The notes: generated from the sequence alone by a model not told the origin. Counted from the stretch's first letter, positions 35,257 through 47,112 are shown. The stretch: DNA of 64,000 nt from Plotosus lineatus (GCA_024760905.1 CM045731.1:50142501-50206500), one strand, 5' to 3'. Numbers and translations are program-made.

Positions 35257-36586
35257 AGGCCCTAGAGAAAGAAAGCACACAGGTTGTCCAGGTTTGAATT
35301 AAAGATCAGTTTAATGCGTTGAACTTGAGCTTGTATTTTACTGAAACAGGAAATCTCGACATGTTTAGGGAACATTACTAGCATTTTTCTTCTGTAAAAC
35401 ATATGCCAAGTGCCATGTAATGCTTGTGGTGAGGCTGTATATGCTGGATATAAGAAAAAAAAATCACAGATAAAAGACATTTTAAAAACTAGTTTAAAAC
35501 ATTTTTGTGTATTGTAACTTGATGGACAATAATTGAGTATGTACAGTTAAAATATTGAATGTAGTTGTTCATAGGGTGATATTCAGTATTCTTAGAATTA
35601 TATGCACTCACTTAATACTTAGTCTGTAAAATTACATTATAGCTCAATTTCTTTAGCTCAGAAATCTGTGACTTGTATCTTGTGGCACTTTATCAAGGCC
35701 TGATTTACAAGTGGGAATTACAGGTTGTAGCACAAGTGTTCATTATTTCACATTCAGGTGCAGCGCACGCGATGCTCTCAGTGGATGAGAAACTTTAGTT
35801 GTGTAGAAAGTTTGAATGAGAATGGTAGTTGCACACAATTTAACTTCGTAAAAGTTTTATTAAATGTTTATTAATTTACGCTTAAACAATTTAGTGATGC
35901 CAAGTGCTAATATGGACTGGGTTTCATGTATTTTCAAGTTGTCTTAGAGTCATTTAATTCACGTAATCATTGTGTACTGGGTGTTAGCTTGAGGAGTTAG
36001 CATCATTGATATCGCCACAGAAGTGCGAGCGCATGTGTCTCGTGCCTTTTCTGAATGTGTGACAGGGTTAATGTTCTAAATTTTGCATGTTCCTCTCGGG
36101 CCGGTTCAATATTCTCGACATTTTCCTGTGTACAGAGAGTACAGACTCTTTTTTTTTTTTTTTTTTAATTTTTACATTTTTTTTTACCCCAATCCCCCAT
36201 CCCCTCCGAAAGCGTACAAATGAATGTTGATCTCTCGGCAGGATTTTTAAATAAGATATTAAACAATGGTCAAATCTCTTTTATAAAATAAATCAATGTA
36301 TTTCCTTGATCAATACCTCTTTTATACACCAGTCACATGATAATGAAATCAATGAAAAGTTATGTTTTTAAATAATTATTTTTCATGACACCTGCTTTAA
36401 TATTAATATTAAGACATTTGGTTTTAATAATAAAAATGACATTGTTTTTCATAATATCATTTTATATTCAAATATACTGTAATTCAAAATGTCTGCATTT
36501 TTAATTGGTCATTGGCTTTTGGACGACCTCTTCAGTTTGTGATCAGCTGCCTTCTGATGTTTCAGCAGCTGATTCTGGGTTGGGTA
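35257..36586. other. noncoding stretch
   Basis: AT-rich with a T-run at 36149-36166. The 35757-35880 part matches 12270-12400 and marks the end of the duplication. No gene seen. Confidence 0.5.
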
Positions 36587-36913
36587 CTAGTCCTTCTCAA
36601 AAAATTAGCATATTGTGATAAAGTTCATTATTTTCTGTAATGTACTGATAAAAATTAAACTTTCATATTTTTTAGATTCATTGCACACCAACTGAAATAT
36701 TTCAGGTCTTTTATTGTTATAATACTGATGATTTTGGCAGACAGCTCATGAAAGCCGAAAACTCCTATCTCAAAAAATTAGCATATCATGTTCAGGTAGT
36801 CTAAACGAGCTATTAACCTAATCATCTCAATCAACCAATTAACTCTAAACACCTGCAAAAGATTCCTGAGGCTTTTAAAAACTCCCAGCCTGGTTCATTA
36901 CTCAAAACCACAA

Positions 36914-37997
36914 TCATGGGTAAGACTGCCGACCTGACTGCTGTCCAGAAGGCCATCATTGACACCCTCAAGCAAGAGGGTCTGTCTGTCTTTCTTTCGG
37001 CTTTTTCCCTTTTCCTTGGGAGTTGCCACAGCAAATCATCTGATTCGCACGTTTGATTTGGCAGAGGTTTTTACGTCGGATGCCCTTCCTGTCACAACCC
37101 TTTTTAGCAAGGGACAGAAACACGCTGACGATTTGCAGCCTACTCTTTATGAAAGTCAGCAATGGTTCTTTTACATGCCTCTCACCATAGACAGTGAGAG
37201 ACATGGCCCGCCATGTGAGACGTCTGTGGAAAGGAAAAAGTGTGGCAGAAAACGCTGCATAACCAGAAGAGGTGATCGGACCCTGAGGAAGATTGTGGAG
37301 AAGGGACGATTCCAGACCTTGGGGGACCTGTGGAAGCAGTGGACTGGGCATTCCCCAGGTCAATCCACTTTTGAACCAGAAACAGCGGCAGAAGCGCCTG
37401 ACTTGGGCCACAAAGAAGCAGCACTGGACTGTTGCTCAGTGGTCCAAAGTACTTTTTTTGGATGAAAGCAAATTTTGCATGTCATTCGGAAATCAAGGTT
37501 CCAGAGTCTGGAGGAAGACTGGGGAGAAGGAAATGCCAAAATGCCTGAAGTCCAGTGACAAGTACCCACAGTCAGTGATGGTCTGGGGTGCCATGTCAGC
37601 TGCTGGTGTTGGTCCACTGTGTTTTATCAAGGGCAGGGACACTGCAGCTAGCTATCGGGAGATCTTGGAGCTTTATGGAGATGAAGATTTCATTTTTCAG
37701 CACGACCTGGCACCTGCTCACAGTGCCAAAACCACTGCTAAATGGTTTACTGACCATGGTATTACTGTGTTTAATTGGCCTGCCAACTCTCCTGACCTGA
37801 AGCCCATAGAGAATCTGTGGGATATTGTGAAGAGAAAGTTGAGAGACACCAGACCCAACACTGTGGATGAGCTTAAGGCCGCTATCGAAGCATCCTGGGC
37901 CTCCATAACACTTCAGCAGTGCCACAGGCTGATTGCCTCCATGCCACGCCGCATTGAAGCAGTCATTTCTGCAAAAGGATTCCCGACCAAGTATTGA
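36914..37997 (+). pseudogene. Tc1 transposase A, disrupted
   Basis: N-terminus MGKTADLTAVQKAIIDTLKQ, then a SINE fragment replaces the rest of the first helix-turn-helix. Coding resumes at about 37213 and, after a deletion and frameshift near 37350, runs open to 37997. The catalytic triad survives: D in VLFLDESKF, D in FQHDLAPAHS, E in NSPDLKPIENLW (DD34E). Without the paired DNA-binding domain it cannot be a working transposase. Confidence 0.88.
36979..37212 (-). repeat. SINE fragment inside Tc1 A
   Basis: Closely matches 8996-9213, the RTE-tailed SINE in antisense, and stops at GACATGGCCCGCC. No target duplication is seen; it replaces Tc1 sequence rather than only adding to it. Confidence 0.85.
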
Positions 37998-38504
37998 GTG
38001 CATAACTGAACATAATTATTGTATTAAAAACACTTTTTTTTATTGGTCGGCTGAAACATGCTAATTTTTTGAGAAAGTGATTTTAGGTTTTTCTTTACTT
38101 TTTTGCCTAAATGATCAATATTAAAACAATAAAAGGCTCGAACTACTTCAGTTGTGTGTAATGAATCTAAAATATATGAAAGTCTAATGTTTATCAGTAC
38201 ATTACAGAAAATAATGAACTTTATCACAATATCCTAATTTTTTGAGAAGGACTCGTAGTATTCATTGCAGATATGCTTCGGTGTCTCATCTGCAGCACAA
38301 CTGTTGGCCGTGTCACACAATACTTCAGTAAAGGTTCAAAGTCCTTGAAACGCTCCATTGTAGCCCAAACTTTAAAAGCTTTAAGCGTTAAGACCGGTGT
38401 TATGTCGAGCAGAGCGAATCAAACGATGTTGTTGTGCGTGTACTGCTCTTAGGTGGTTGACGCATCGCGCATTGAGAGTTTCAAACGTACACGCACAAAA
38501 AGAA

Positions 38505-38505
<1 letters not shown>

Positions 38506-38552
<47 letters not shown>
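38506..38552. repeat. (AT)n microsatellite
   Basis: About 47 bp of alternating AT. Confidence 0.9.
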
Positions 38553-38555
<3 letters not shown>

Positions 38556-38769
38556 CGAGCGCATGTATTATTGTTGATTGACATTTTTATAATATTAAAA
38601 AGCGTACACAGACACCATACCCCTCCCCCTAGCATACGTTTTGCACACTTAGGAAAATGTTGAATGACCACTAACAAATTGAAAGAGATTAATATTTCCT
38701 TTTCATACTGAACACTTTGGTTTGTGAATCATTTGTATTCTATTTAGTATTTAAATCTGTATTTGTAAT

Positions 38770-38880
38770 GAGGTTGGTTTGCAGAAGTTGCACCCTAAAC
38801 TGAAGGAACAATTGGAGGCTTTGGAATCATGGCAAACAAACTTCAGACAGCCGGTTCTCCTGCAGAACAAACAAGCAATA
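38770..38880 (+). pseudogene. third ICE1-like fragment (last-exon relic)
   Basis: Plus-strand sequence around GGCTTTGGAATCATGGCAAA and CAGACAGCCGGTTCTCC closely matches the last ICE1-like exon (antisense at 26796-27010). One frame reads LEALESWQTNFRQPVLLQ against LEALASWQTILRQPVPPA. No flanking exons recognised. Confidence 0.6.
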
Positions 38881-38957
38881 AAAGTATTAAACCGTACTGA
38901 ATTTCTGTATAAATTAAACTGATGTGTCTATTGTAGTATTTGTTTTTGCCACGAGTG

Positions 38958-40391
38958 CAGTGATTCTCAATTATTTTGTGTGTCCCCCCCCCATATAAAG
39001 TGTTATTGTCTAAAATAGTTATAAGTAATCCTCTGCATAACACTGTATCCTTATTAACATAATAAATCCTTATTATCGTGATGATAATAATGAAGAAAAT
39101 ATATGAAAAAATATAGATCAACTTTATTAACAATTTTTTAGTCTTTAAAAAGATTTAAAGTGCATCAATTTGCCTGAAATAAAAAAGTATCCTTATTTAA
39201 ACTGTAAACATTTTTGACCAACAATTTGAACCATTTTATACTGAAAAATATAATTAAATAAAATCAATAAATAATAAATTTGAATCGATCAGCAATATTA
39301 ACTCAGGAGCACAATATATAAAACACTTTAACCTACAAAACAAAAATGAATAAAACAATTTGTATTATTTTTATTATTATGTCAAAATGATTAAGTCTAA
39401 ATGAATGGCTATAATGAGCCCATTTCGCAAGTGCATAGCTTTTCGAAGCAGAGTTTAAAGCATGATCCTGAACTCTGAGCTCCTGCTCAATGCTGAACTG
39501 GGACCTGGACTTATTTTCACAGCACTGACATCGTCCATGACAGAGACTGTGTCTGCTGCAGGTCGGCTCAGTTCCTCTGCTCTGCTGCGCGGAGTTTCTG
39601 TACTGAGCAGTTTGGTTCTCCGCCTTATCTGATGCTAACAGAGCTCGCTGGTTTGCTCGACTAGCATTCACGAAGCGGGATGGTCGTTGGCAATACTCGG
39701 CACGTTTTTGCTAAAAAAACTCACGCGGCTCATCATGTGATCGGGGTGTGATAAGTGACCCCGCCCCCCAGTGCAGCTAACTGGGTTATCAAAGGCGGGC
39801 CATGTCGCTCACTGGCTTTGGTGAGAGGCATGTTAAAGAACCATTGCTGACTTTCGTAAAGAGTAGGCTGCAAAGCCGTCAGCATGTTTCTGTCCCTTGC
39901 TAAAAGGGTTGTGGGTCAAGTAGCAAGCGTTCCCGTCGCGTCCCGGTCAATCTTCTCGGGAAGAGACCAATTGCTACGCTACCCTACGGGGATAAGATAA
40001 GATGATGATCTTTAAGTGACTCCTGAATTTATTTGGGTTCATGCTGTCTGCTGCCAATGTTTTCAGACACAGTAAACACAGCGGCCCTTCCTCGGTTCTC
40101 CCGGGTGCTACATCCGCTTCATCATTCCTTCTCAACTTAGCTTCCGGGAGACTTTCGTTTCTCTCACTGTCTCCGCTCTCTTTCCGTCCCTGTTAAAAAT
40201 TTCCATGGTGGGTTTATTAACTTCACTTATTTTACTTCTGGGCACACTCTAACAGTGAGGAAGCCACTGCCACCTGCTGTACTGGATGTAGCATTACACT
40301 TTATCCTAATACGGCAAAAAAAAAAGCATGTTTCCTGGGGTGACCCCCCCCCCCACCCAAGGAGGCGCACCCCACTATTTGAGAAACACTG
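38958..40391. mobile_element. hAT-like non-autonomous element
   Basis: Starts CAGTGATTCTCAATTATTTT and ends with the inverted CAGTGTTTCTCAAATAGTGG. Flanked by imperfect 8-bp repeats CACGAGTG and CTCGAGAG (6 of 8). C-runs lie just inside both ends. No transposase; includes a SINE piece (39765-39905). hAT assignment rests on end sequence and 8-bp flank length. Confidence 0.6.
39765..39905 (+). repeat. SINE fragment, RTE-tail type
   Basis: Core GTGCAGCTAACTGGGTTATC through CCCTTGCTAAAAGGGTTGTG, the start of the RTE-like part; truncated at both ends. Confidence 0.7.
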
Positions 40392-40542
40392 CTCGAGAGC
40401 GACTATAAATAGTATTATTTGTCTATAAATTTATTAGCACATCTCTGCATAATATTGTATCTTTATTAACATTAAAACAAAAAAAGAAAGACAGCTCAAC
40501 TTACAATAAAGAAAAACTTCATTAACATTGTTTTTAATCAAA

Positions 40543-40678
40543 GAAAAGATTTATGGATGTGGTGAAGGAGGTCATGAAGGTAGTTGGTGTAAGAGAAGAT
40601 GCAGAGGACAGGGTGAGATGGAGGCAGATGATTTGCTGTGGCAACCCCTGAAGGGAACAGCCGAACGAAGAAGACGAA
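40543..40678 (+). pseudogene. RTE LINE 3' tip
   Basis: Matches the last ~135 bp of the intact RTE (about 7190-7325), ending GAACAGCCGAACGAAGAAGA. Confidence 0.85.
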
Positions 40679-40944
40679 GTACAGATCAATAATTATTTTA
40701 AATTGTGTTTTGAAATACACTATGTCCAGACTATCATTAATGTTTCTTCTGTAAATTTCCAGCAACCAGCTACATAAAACAGTATAAAATTGCGGTATAA
40801 GAGCTGCCTGCATACCCCCAGAAAACCGCTATTAGTCCTATTTATATGTGCACTATCTTTGCAAAGTCAGCTGAGATAGGCTCCGGCCCCCCTGCTACCC
40901 TAGGTAGGAAGGGTTAAAGAGTTTGGCAGATGAATGCATCAAGA

Positions 40945-41283
40945 TTGGCAGTGGTAGCCTGGTGGTAAGGTGCTGGATTACCTTTCCCAAGGTTGGGGGT
41001 TCAAGTCCCACTCTCAACGGGTTGTCACTGTCCCCCAGTGCAGTTAACTGGGTTATCAAAGGCTGGCCATGTCTCACTGTCCATGGTGTGAGGCATATAA
41101 AAGAACCTCGCAAAGAACTTTCAACAAGAGTACGCTGCATAGCCGTCAGTGTGTTTCTGCCCTGTGATGGCCTGGTGAGCTGTCCAGGGTGTACTCTCTC
41201 CTTGCCCAGAGTTTGCTTAGATGGGCACCAGCCTTCCCATTACCCTAATTAGGATTAAGCAGTTCAGAAAATGAATGAATGAT
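40945..41283 (+). repeat. full-length tRNA-headed SINE, L2-type tail
   Basis: Head GGCAGTGGTAGCCTGGTGG with B-box GGTTCAAGTCC, core, L2-like tail and ATGAATGA end. Confidence 0.85.
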
Positions 41284-41870
41284 TTTAAATCAGTGGATGT
41301 TTTCCCCTTAAAGTGTCAAAGATCGTATCCTAATGCTAGTATATACTGTATACAGTACTATACATGAATCATCGGGTTTCCAATCATGAGAAGTCTGCCA
41401 ACAGACATTCTGAATAGGCTGCTGCGTGCAAGAGGGCAGGATGCAGCATGCAGATGTATCAGCCTTGGTATATAGTATTCACTTTGAACATACATGTGTC
41501 TAGAATTTATTTTATTTTAATGAATTTTTATACCAAACAGTATCATCCATGAAACTCGAAATATATTAATATATAATATTAAAACAGTCTTAATGATTAT
41601 TTAAATATGTTGCAATAAGTTTTGTACAATAAACAACATTCAAATATGCAGCACTATTACAATAAAATGTTTGCATTTTTCAAATAACATGCTTTGATGT
41701 GGGATACTTAATTTTTTAAAAATCAATAAATAATTTGTATTTATTCTGTATTAATCATTCCATAACAATAAAAATAAACACACTGATATTATTATATTAT
41801 GTGAAAACTAAACCCACAAATCATATTCTGGTTGCATTAAAATATTTTCTTCATGTTCACTGCCCCAACT
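41284..41870. other. AT-rich noncoding stretch
   Basis: No gene or repeat recognised. Confidence 0.4.
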
Positions 41871-42215
41871 GTTTTCATTCGTTCATTTTCTGTAACTGCT
41901 TAATCCGAATTAGGGTTGCAGGGAGGCTGGTGCCCATCTCAGCCGACTCCAGGCGAGGGCAGAGTACATCCTGGACAGCTCACCAGGCCATCGCAGGGCG
42001 GAAACACACTGATGGCTTTGCAGTGTACTCTTGTCGAAAGTCAGAAATAGTTCTTTTACATACAGTACCTCTCACCATAGACAGTGAGAGACATGGCCAG
42101 CCTTTGATAACCCAGTTAGCTGCACTTGGGGGGACAGTGACAACCCGTGGAGAGTGAGGCTTGAACCCCCAGCCTTATGATCCAGCACCTTTTCCGACCA
42201 GGCCATCACTGCCCC
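41871..42215 (-). repeat. full-length tRNA-headed SINE, antisense
   Basis: L2-like tail, core, and antisense head ending CATCACTGCC. Confidence 0.85.
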
Positions 42216-42674
42216 CAACAGTTTTGTATCGTAAAAACTTCACAAAGAACACTCTCCAAGATGGCGTCAGGCTGACACTGCGTGAGAGAAGCATGACCGG
42301 TCTATTTTGTATAGAAGTCTATGATATTATGACGCTCGAAATCCGGGTACTGAGTGTCCACGTGACTAGCCTCAGCACGCTGGGCGTCATACTTAACTGG
42401 TGTAAACAATGGGAATGGAAGGACAGTCCACCTGTGTTTTGACCACAGAGCTGGATGGTTTTGTCAAGATCTCGAGATAACAAGCGTTGTTTTCACGTGA
42501 TGATAGTTTTAGGCACATGCAAAGGGAATGGTGTAGCTCAAAGACGCCGTATTTACATATAAATACAATAATTACATTCAACTGTGATAAATGAAACTAA
42601 TGCAATGTTATGTGTGATGATGACTTTTTGTTTAAAAATAGAAAGACGTCAGGTTCAGTTTTACAGGTAATTTA

Positions 42675-42845
42675 ATTGACAGCATTTTGCGGACACTTTT
42701 ATCCAGAGCAACTTACGATTATCATTTTTTATACAACTGAGCAATTGAGGGTTAAGGGCCTTTCTCAAGGGCCCCACAGTAGCAACACTGGGATTGAACC
42801 ATTGTCCTTCGACTCAATAACCACTAAGTCACCACTGCCCTGTGC
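42675..42845 (-). repeat. tRNA-related fish SINE of another family
   Basis: TTTTATCCAGAGCAACTTAC, then GGGTTAAGGGCCTTTCTCAA, then antisense tRNA-like GGGATTGAACCATTG and CCACTAAGTCACCACTGCC. A common fish repeat by memory; family not named. Confidence 0.6.
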
Positions 42846-43049
42846 AGTATCTATCGGGTCTTTTACAGAACCAGCCACAAGACTCTTGGAAATGTTGACT
42901 GTAACACTTGATTCTTTATTTGCATGCAAATCGCATTCATTATACTTTTTTCTGAAAAGTCATCTCTTATACAGAATATACTTTCTTTATTCACATAAAG
43001 TACTGACATTTTTATATAAAATTTAGTTTTGTGCTGGAAAACGAATGTT

Positions 43050-43470
43050 TTGAAATCTAAAGTGTCAGTGCTACTGTATGGATGTGAAACCTGGAAGCTT
43101 ACAAAAGGAGAAGAAGGAAAACCAGACACCTTTCAGAGCAAGTGCCTCAGAAGGATGTTCAAGATCAGACGGCAACCGCACAGCTCCAACCAGACAATCA
43201 TTGAGATGGCAAGGGCAGAGAAGATCAGCGAGGAGGTGAGAAGACGGAGATGGAACTGGATTGGCCAGGTCCTGAGAAAGGACCTGCGGGCTGACTGTAC
43301 TGTGGCCCGAGAGTGGACACCAGAAGGACGAAGGAAGAGAGGCCGCCCAAAAACCACTTGGCAAAGAATGGTTGCGATGGAGAAAACCACTGCTGGCTGG
43401 ATCTCGTGGAACTTGGCACACCGCGCAGCTGTAAATCGGCCCCAGTGGAGAAGGGCTGTCCAAGCCTAAT
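43050..43470 (+). pseudogene. 3' end of a non-RTE LINE reverse transcriptase
   Basis: Open stretch VSVLLYGCETWKLTKGEE, then CLRRMFKIRR, RRWNWIGQVLRKD and GRRKRGRPKTTWQR: the conserved C-terminal tail of several vertebrate LINE proteins. No RT palm is present. Related to 58857-59182 by layout. Confidence 0.75.
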
Positions 43471-43616
43471 ATGCCTCTTGGCACTGAGCGAATTAAGGTT
43501 CAGGTAAGGTTAGTAAGATACAAATTCTAAAATAAAAATCTACAACAAAGTTTATACAAAAAAGGGTGCCTAAAACTTATGCCACAGTAATGTGGTGTGT
43601 GTTTAAAAAAAAAAAA

Positions 43617-43645
43617 GTATATATATATATATATATATATATATA
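43617..43645. repeat. (AT)n flanking Tc1 B
   Basis: Short AT run into which Tc1 B inserted; it continues at 45196. Confidence 0.9.
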
Positions 43646-45195
43646 AGTCCTTCTCAAAAAATTGAGATATTGTGATAAAGTTCATTATTTTCTGTAATGT
43701 ACTGATAAACATTAGACTTTCATGTATTTTAGATTCATTACACACAACTGAAGTAGTTCGAGCCTTTTATTGTTTTAATATTGATCATTTTGGCAAAAAA
43801 GTAAAGAAAAACCAAAAATCACTTTCTCAAAAAATTAGCATATTTCAGCTGACCAATAAAAAAGTGTTTTTAATACAAAAAAAAGTCAACCTTCAAATAA
43901 TTATATTCAGTTATGCACTCAATACTTGGTCGGGAATCCTTTTGCAGAAATGACTGCTTCAATGCGGCGTGGCATGGAGACAATCAGCCTGTGGCACTGC
44001 TGAGGTGTTACGGAGGACCAGGATGCTTCGATAGCGGCCTTAAGCTCATCCACAGTGTTGGGTCTGGTGTCTCTCAACTTTCTCTTCACAATATCCCACA
44101 GATTCTCTATGGGCTTCAGGTCAGGAGAGTTGGCAGGCCAATTGAGCACAGTAATACCATGGTCAGTAAACCATTTACCAGTGGTTTTGACACTGTGAGC
44201 AGGTGCCAGGTCGTGCTGAAAAATGAAATCTTCATCTCCATAAAGCTTTTCAGCAGATGGAAGCATGAAGTGCTCCAAAATCTCCTGATAGCTAGCTGCA
44301 TTGACCCTGCCCTTGATAAAACACAGTGGACCAACACCAGCAGCTGACATGGCACCCCAGACCATCACTGACTGTGGGTACTTGACACTGGACTTCAGGC
44401 ATTTTGGCTTTTTCTTCTCCCCAGTCTTCCTCCAGACTCTGGCACCTTGATTTCCGAATGACATGCAAAATTTGCTTTCATCCGAAAAAAGTACTTTGGA
44501 CCACTGAGCAACAGTCCAGTTCTGCTTCTCTGTAGCCCAGGTCAGGCGCTTCTGCCGCTGTTTCTGGTTCAAAAGTGGCTTGACCTGGTGAATGCGGCAC
44601 CTGTAGCCCAGTCCACTGCTTCCACAGGTCCCCCAAGGTCTGGAATCGGCCCTTCTCCACAATCTTCCTCAGGGTTCGGTCACCTCTTCTGGTTGTGCAG
44701 CGTTTTCTGCCACACTTTTTCCTTCCCACAGACGTCCCACTGAGGTGGCTTGATACAGCACTCTGGGAACAGCCTATTCGCTCAGAGATTTCTTTGTGTC
44801 TTACCCTCTTGCTTGAGGGGTCAATGATGGCTTTCTGGACAGCAGTCAGGTCGGCAGTCTTACCCATGATTGTGGTTTTGAGTAATGAACCAGGCTGGGA
44901 GTTTTTAAAAGCTTCAGGAATCTTTTGCAGGTGTTTAGAGTTAATTGGTTGATTCAGATGATTAGGTTAATAGCTCGTTTAGACTACCTGAACATGATGT
45001 GCTAATTTTTTGAGATGGGAATTTTGGGTTTTCATGAGCTGTATGCCAAAATCATCAGTATTAAAACAATAAAAGACCTGAAATATTTCAGTTGGTGTAC
45101 AATGAATCCAAAATATATGAAAGTTTAATTTTTGTTCGTACATTACAGAAAATAATGAACTTTATCACAATATGCTAATTTTTGAGCAGGACCAG
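43646..45195 (-). mobile_element. Tc1-like transposon B
   Basis: Ends AGTCCTTCTCAAAAAATTGA and a degraded inverted counterpart (GGTCCTGCTCAAAAATTAGC), flanked by TA within AT repeats. Same family as Tc1 A, about 1.55 kb. Confidence 0.88.
43919..44867 (-). pseudogene. Tc1 transposase B, frameshifted
   Basis: N-terminal frame from 44867 carries both helix-turn-helix regions (IGCSQSAVSSHLSG; GRKKCGRKRCTTRR). It loses the catalytic frame near 44610, where a deletion after QWTG removes about 20 codons. The catalytic frame then runs to 43919 with D in VLFSDESKF, D in FQHDLAPAHS and E in DLKPIENLW. Compared with Tc1 A the DNA-binding part is better kept. Confidence 0.88.

Positions 45196-45269
<74 letters not shown>
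45196..45269. repeat. (AT)n microsatellite
   Basis: AT run with one GT interruption, following Tc1 B. Confidence 0.93.
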
Positions 45270-45274
<5 letters not shown>

Positions 45275-45283
45275 TCGGGGGAA

Positions 45284-45657
45284 GTTGTGGCCTGGTGGTA
45301 AAAGGTGCTGGATCTCTGATCATAGGGTTGGGGGTTCGAGTCCCACTCTCCACAAGGTTGTCACTTTCCCCCCAATGCAGCTAACTGGGTTATCAAAGGC
45401 TGGCTGTGTGTCTCACTGTCTATGGTGAGAGGTTCATGTAAAAGAACCATCGCGGACTTTCATTAAGAGTAGCTGCATAGCCGTCAGTGTGTTTCTGTCC
45501 CTTGCTGAAAGGGTTATGTCAGGAAAGGCATCCAAGGTAAAAACCTATGCCAAATCGAATATGCGAATCATTCATCTGACTTCCATGAGGATGCAGGCAG
45601 ATGATTCGCTGTGGTGTCTCCTGCAACGGAATAGCCAAAAGGGAAAAGAAGAAGATA
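45284..45657 (+). repeat. full-length tRNA-headed SINE with RTE tail
   Basis: Head with B-box GGTTCGAGTCC, family core, then AGGAAAGGCATCCAAGGTAA (resembling the RTE 5' UTR at 4251-4275) and a tail from ATGCAGGCAGATGATTCGCT to GGGAAAAGAAGAAG matching the RTE 3' end. The clearest sense-strand example of the composite. Confidence 0.85.
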
Positions 45658-45695
45658 TAATTTTTATTTGAAGAAATTTTTAAGGAAAAAAATGT

Positions 45696-45885
45696 GATAT
45701 GTGGGCAACACGGTGATGTAGTGATTTGCACATCCATCTCACAAACATCTGGGTTTGATTCCCAGCTTGGGCGTTTCTCTGTGGCGTTTGCATGTTCTCC
45801 ATATTGTACCTGGGTTTCCACTGGGTACTCCGGTTTCCTCTCACAGTCAAAATACATGCACAGTAGGTTAATTGGCTCTTGTCTC
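45696..45885 (+). repeat. V-SINE-like element
   Basis: tRNA-like head GGGCAACACGGTGATGTAG, B-box-like GGTTTGATTCC, then GTACTCCGGTTTCCTCTCAC. Confidence 0.75.
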
Positions 45886-46169
45886 TACACATGTGCTTCA
45901 TACCTCACCAAAAAGTGTACACGTAAAACTTAATAGCAGAAAACCGCCAAATGTATGACGCAAGTGCACAAACAACTTGTAGATTCTCAACCTTTCCCAT
46001 TTGTTAAACAACTTTAATCTGACTAATCAATGATGACAAATCTTTTTCTACTTGCACCACATCACCATCCTGTGCTTAATGGATGTGTCCTGAAGACTGT
46101 GTCCCACTGACCATATGGCAGAGGTGAATCCTCCTTTGGAAAACTGCACTGTAATGAGGAAACATAAAA

Positions 46170-46310
46170 CCTAGTGGTCCTGGGTTTGAGTTCCTGTCTT
46201 GGTGAGGGCGTTCTGTGTGGAGTGTGCATGTTTTCTGGGTACTCCAGTTAGTTTCCTCCCACAGTGTAGGAAACATACACATTAGGCTAATTGGCTAATT
46301 AGGTGTTGCG
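46170..46310 (+). repeat. V-SINE-like fragment
   Basis: From TCCTGGGTTTGAGTTCC to ATTAGGCTAATTGGC; head missing. Confidence 0.6.
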
Positions 46311-46344
46311 GATTGTCCTGAGGTATAAGAGTGAGAATGAATGG

Positions 46345-46346
<2 letters not shown>

Positions 46347-46377
<31 letters not shown>
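46347..46377. repeat. (GT)n microsatellite
   Basis: About 30 bp of GT. Confidence 0.9.
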
Positions 46378-47110
46378 GGCCATATTTAGAAAAAATAGTT
46401 TTTCCCATTTTTTAAAATGTATTAGGCCAATTTGTATTAAAACCTGGTAGATGAAGGATAAGGTTGTTTCTAAGGTAGATTGGAGAAGCAGCAGCATCAA
46501 ATTATCAAAATGACGACTCAAAAAGTCAGAATGTTACATAGAATGAATATCCTTTGATTCACTCATAAGAGCTTTAGATAATAATTGTGTAATTAGTTAC
46601 ACTGTGTTGATTGATGGTGCTTTACATGTTCAACTTTTCTTTATTGTCTAAAGTCAATAAATACCAATATATCAGTGATCGGTGGAGCACAAGATACACT
46701 GACAGGTAACATGGACAGGAAAAGTTACGTATATCATCAATCCCATTTTAAGTCTGGTGCTTATTTACCAATTTTGCCACAGACTTGTAGATTCCATGGT
46801 TCATTGTGCACCTGTGTCCCGATTCATGTGGTTATTGGACCCGTGGAGACCTTAGCAGAGGCTCAGTTGGACATGAAAATAATGAGGTGTTTCTCTTGTC
46901 ACAAAATTAAGCATGAAAGAGGTGTAAACTAGGAAGTGTTTGAATTGTTATGAAACTGTGTTCACCATATGTATATATTTTGATATGATATCTCCCAGGC
47001 ATGTACTAAAGATTTTGATACATTGATTTACAAATAAACATGGACATGGAAAATTTATTCAAGTTTGAAGTTGGGGAGTTAGAAAATGTGCCGGTTTTGT
47101 GCTCAGAGCC

Positions 47111-47112
<2 letters not shown>
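46378..47112. other. noncoding stretch
   Basis: AT-rich; an 85-codon open stretch at 46675 lacks homology I can recognise and is probably chance. Confidence 0.4.

Larger units (their letters stand above)
36587..38255 (+). mobile_element. Tc1-like transposon A
   Basis: Ends CTAGTCCTTCTCAAAAAATT and its inverted counterpart, flanked by TA (36585-36586, 38256-38257). The two end regions pair over about 200 bp. It carries a broken transposase, with a SINE piece at 36979-37212 in place of part of the DNA-binding region. Confidence 0.9.

Noticed and set aside
37596..38003. Minus-strand protein frame in Tc1 A
   Set aside because: Antisense shadow of the transposase; the mirror case in Tc1 B is 43913-44347 on plus.
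36587..38255. Tc1 A as an intact autonomous transposon
   Set aside because: Catalytic residues survive, but the DNA-binding region is replaced and frames are broken.
39333..39671. 112-codon minus-strand gene inside the hAT-like element
   Set aside because: No hAT transposase motif and no other support.
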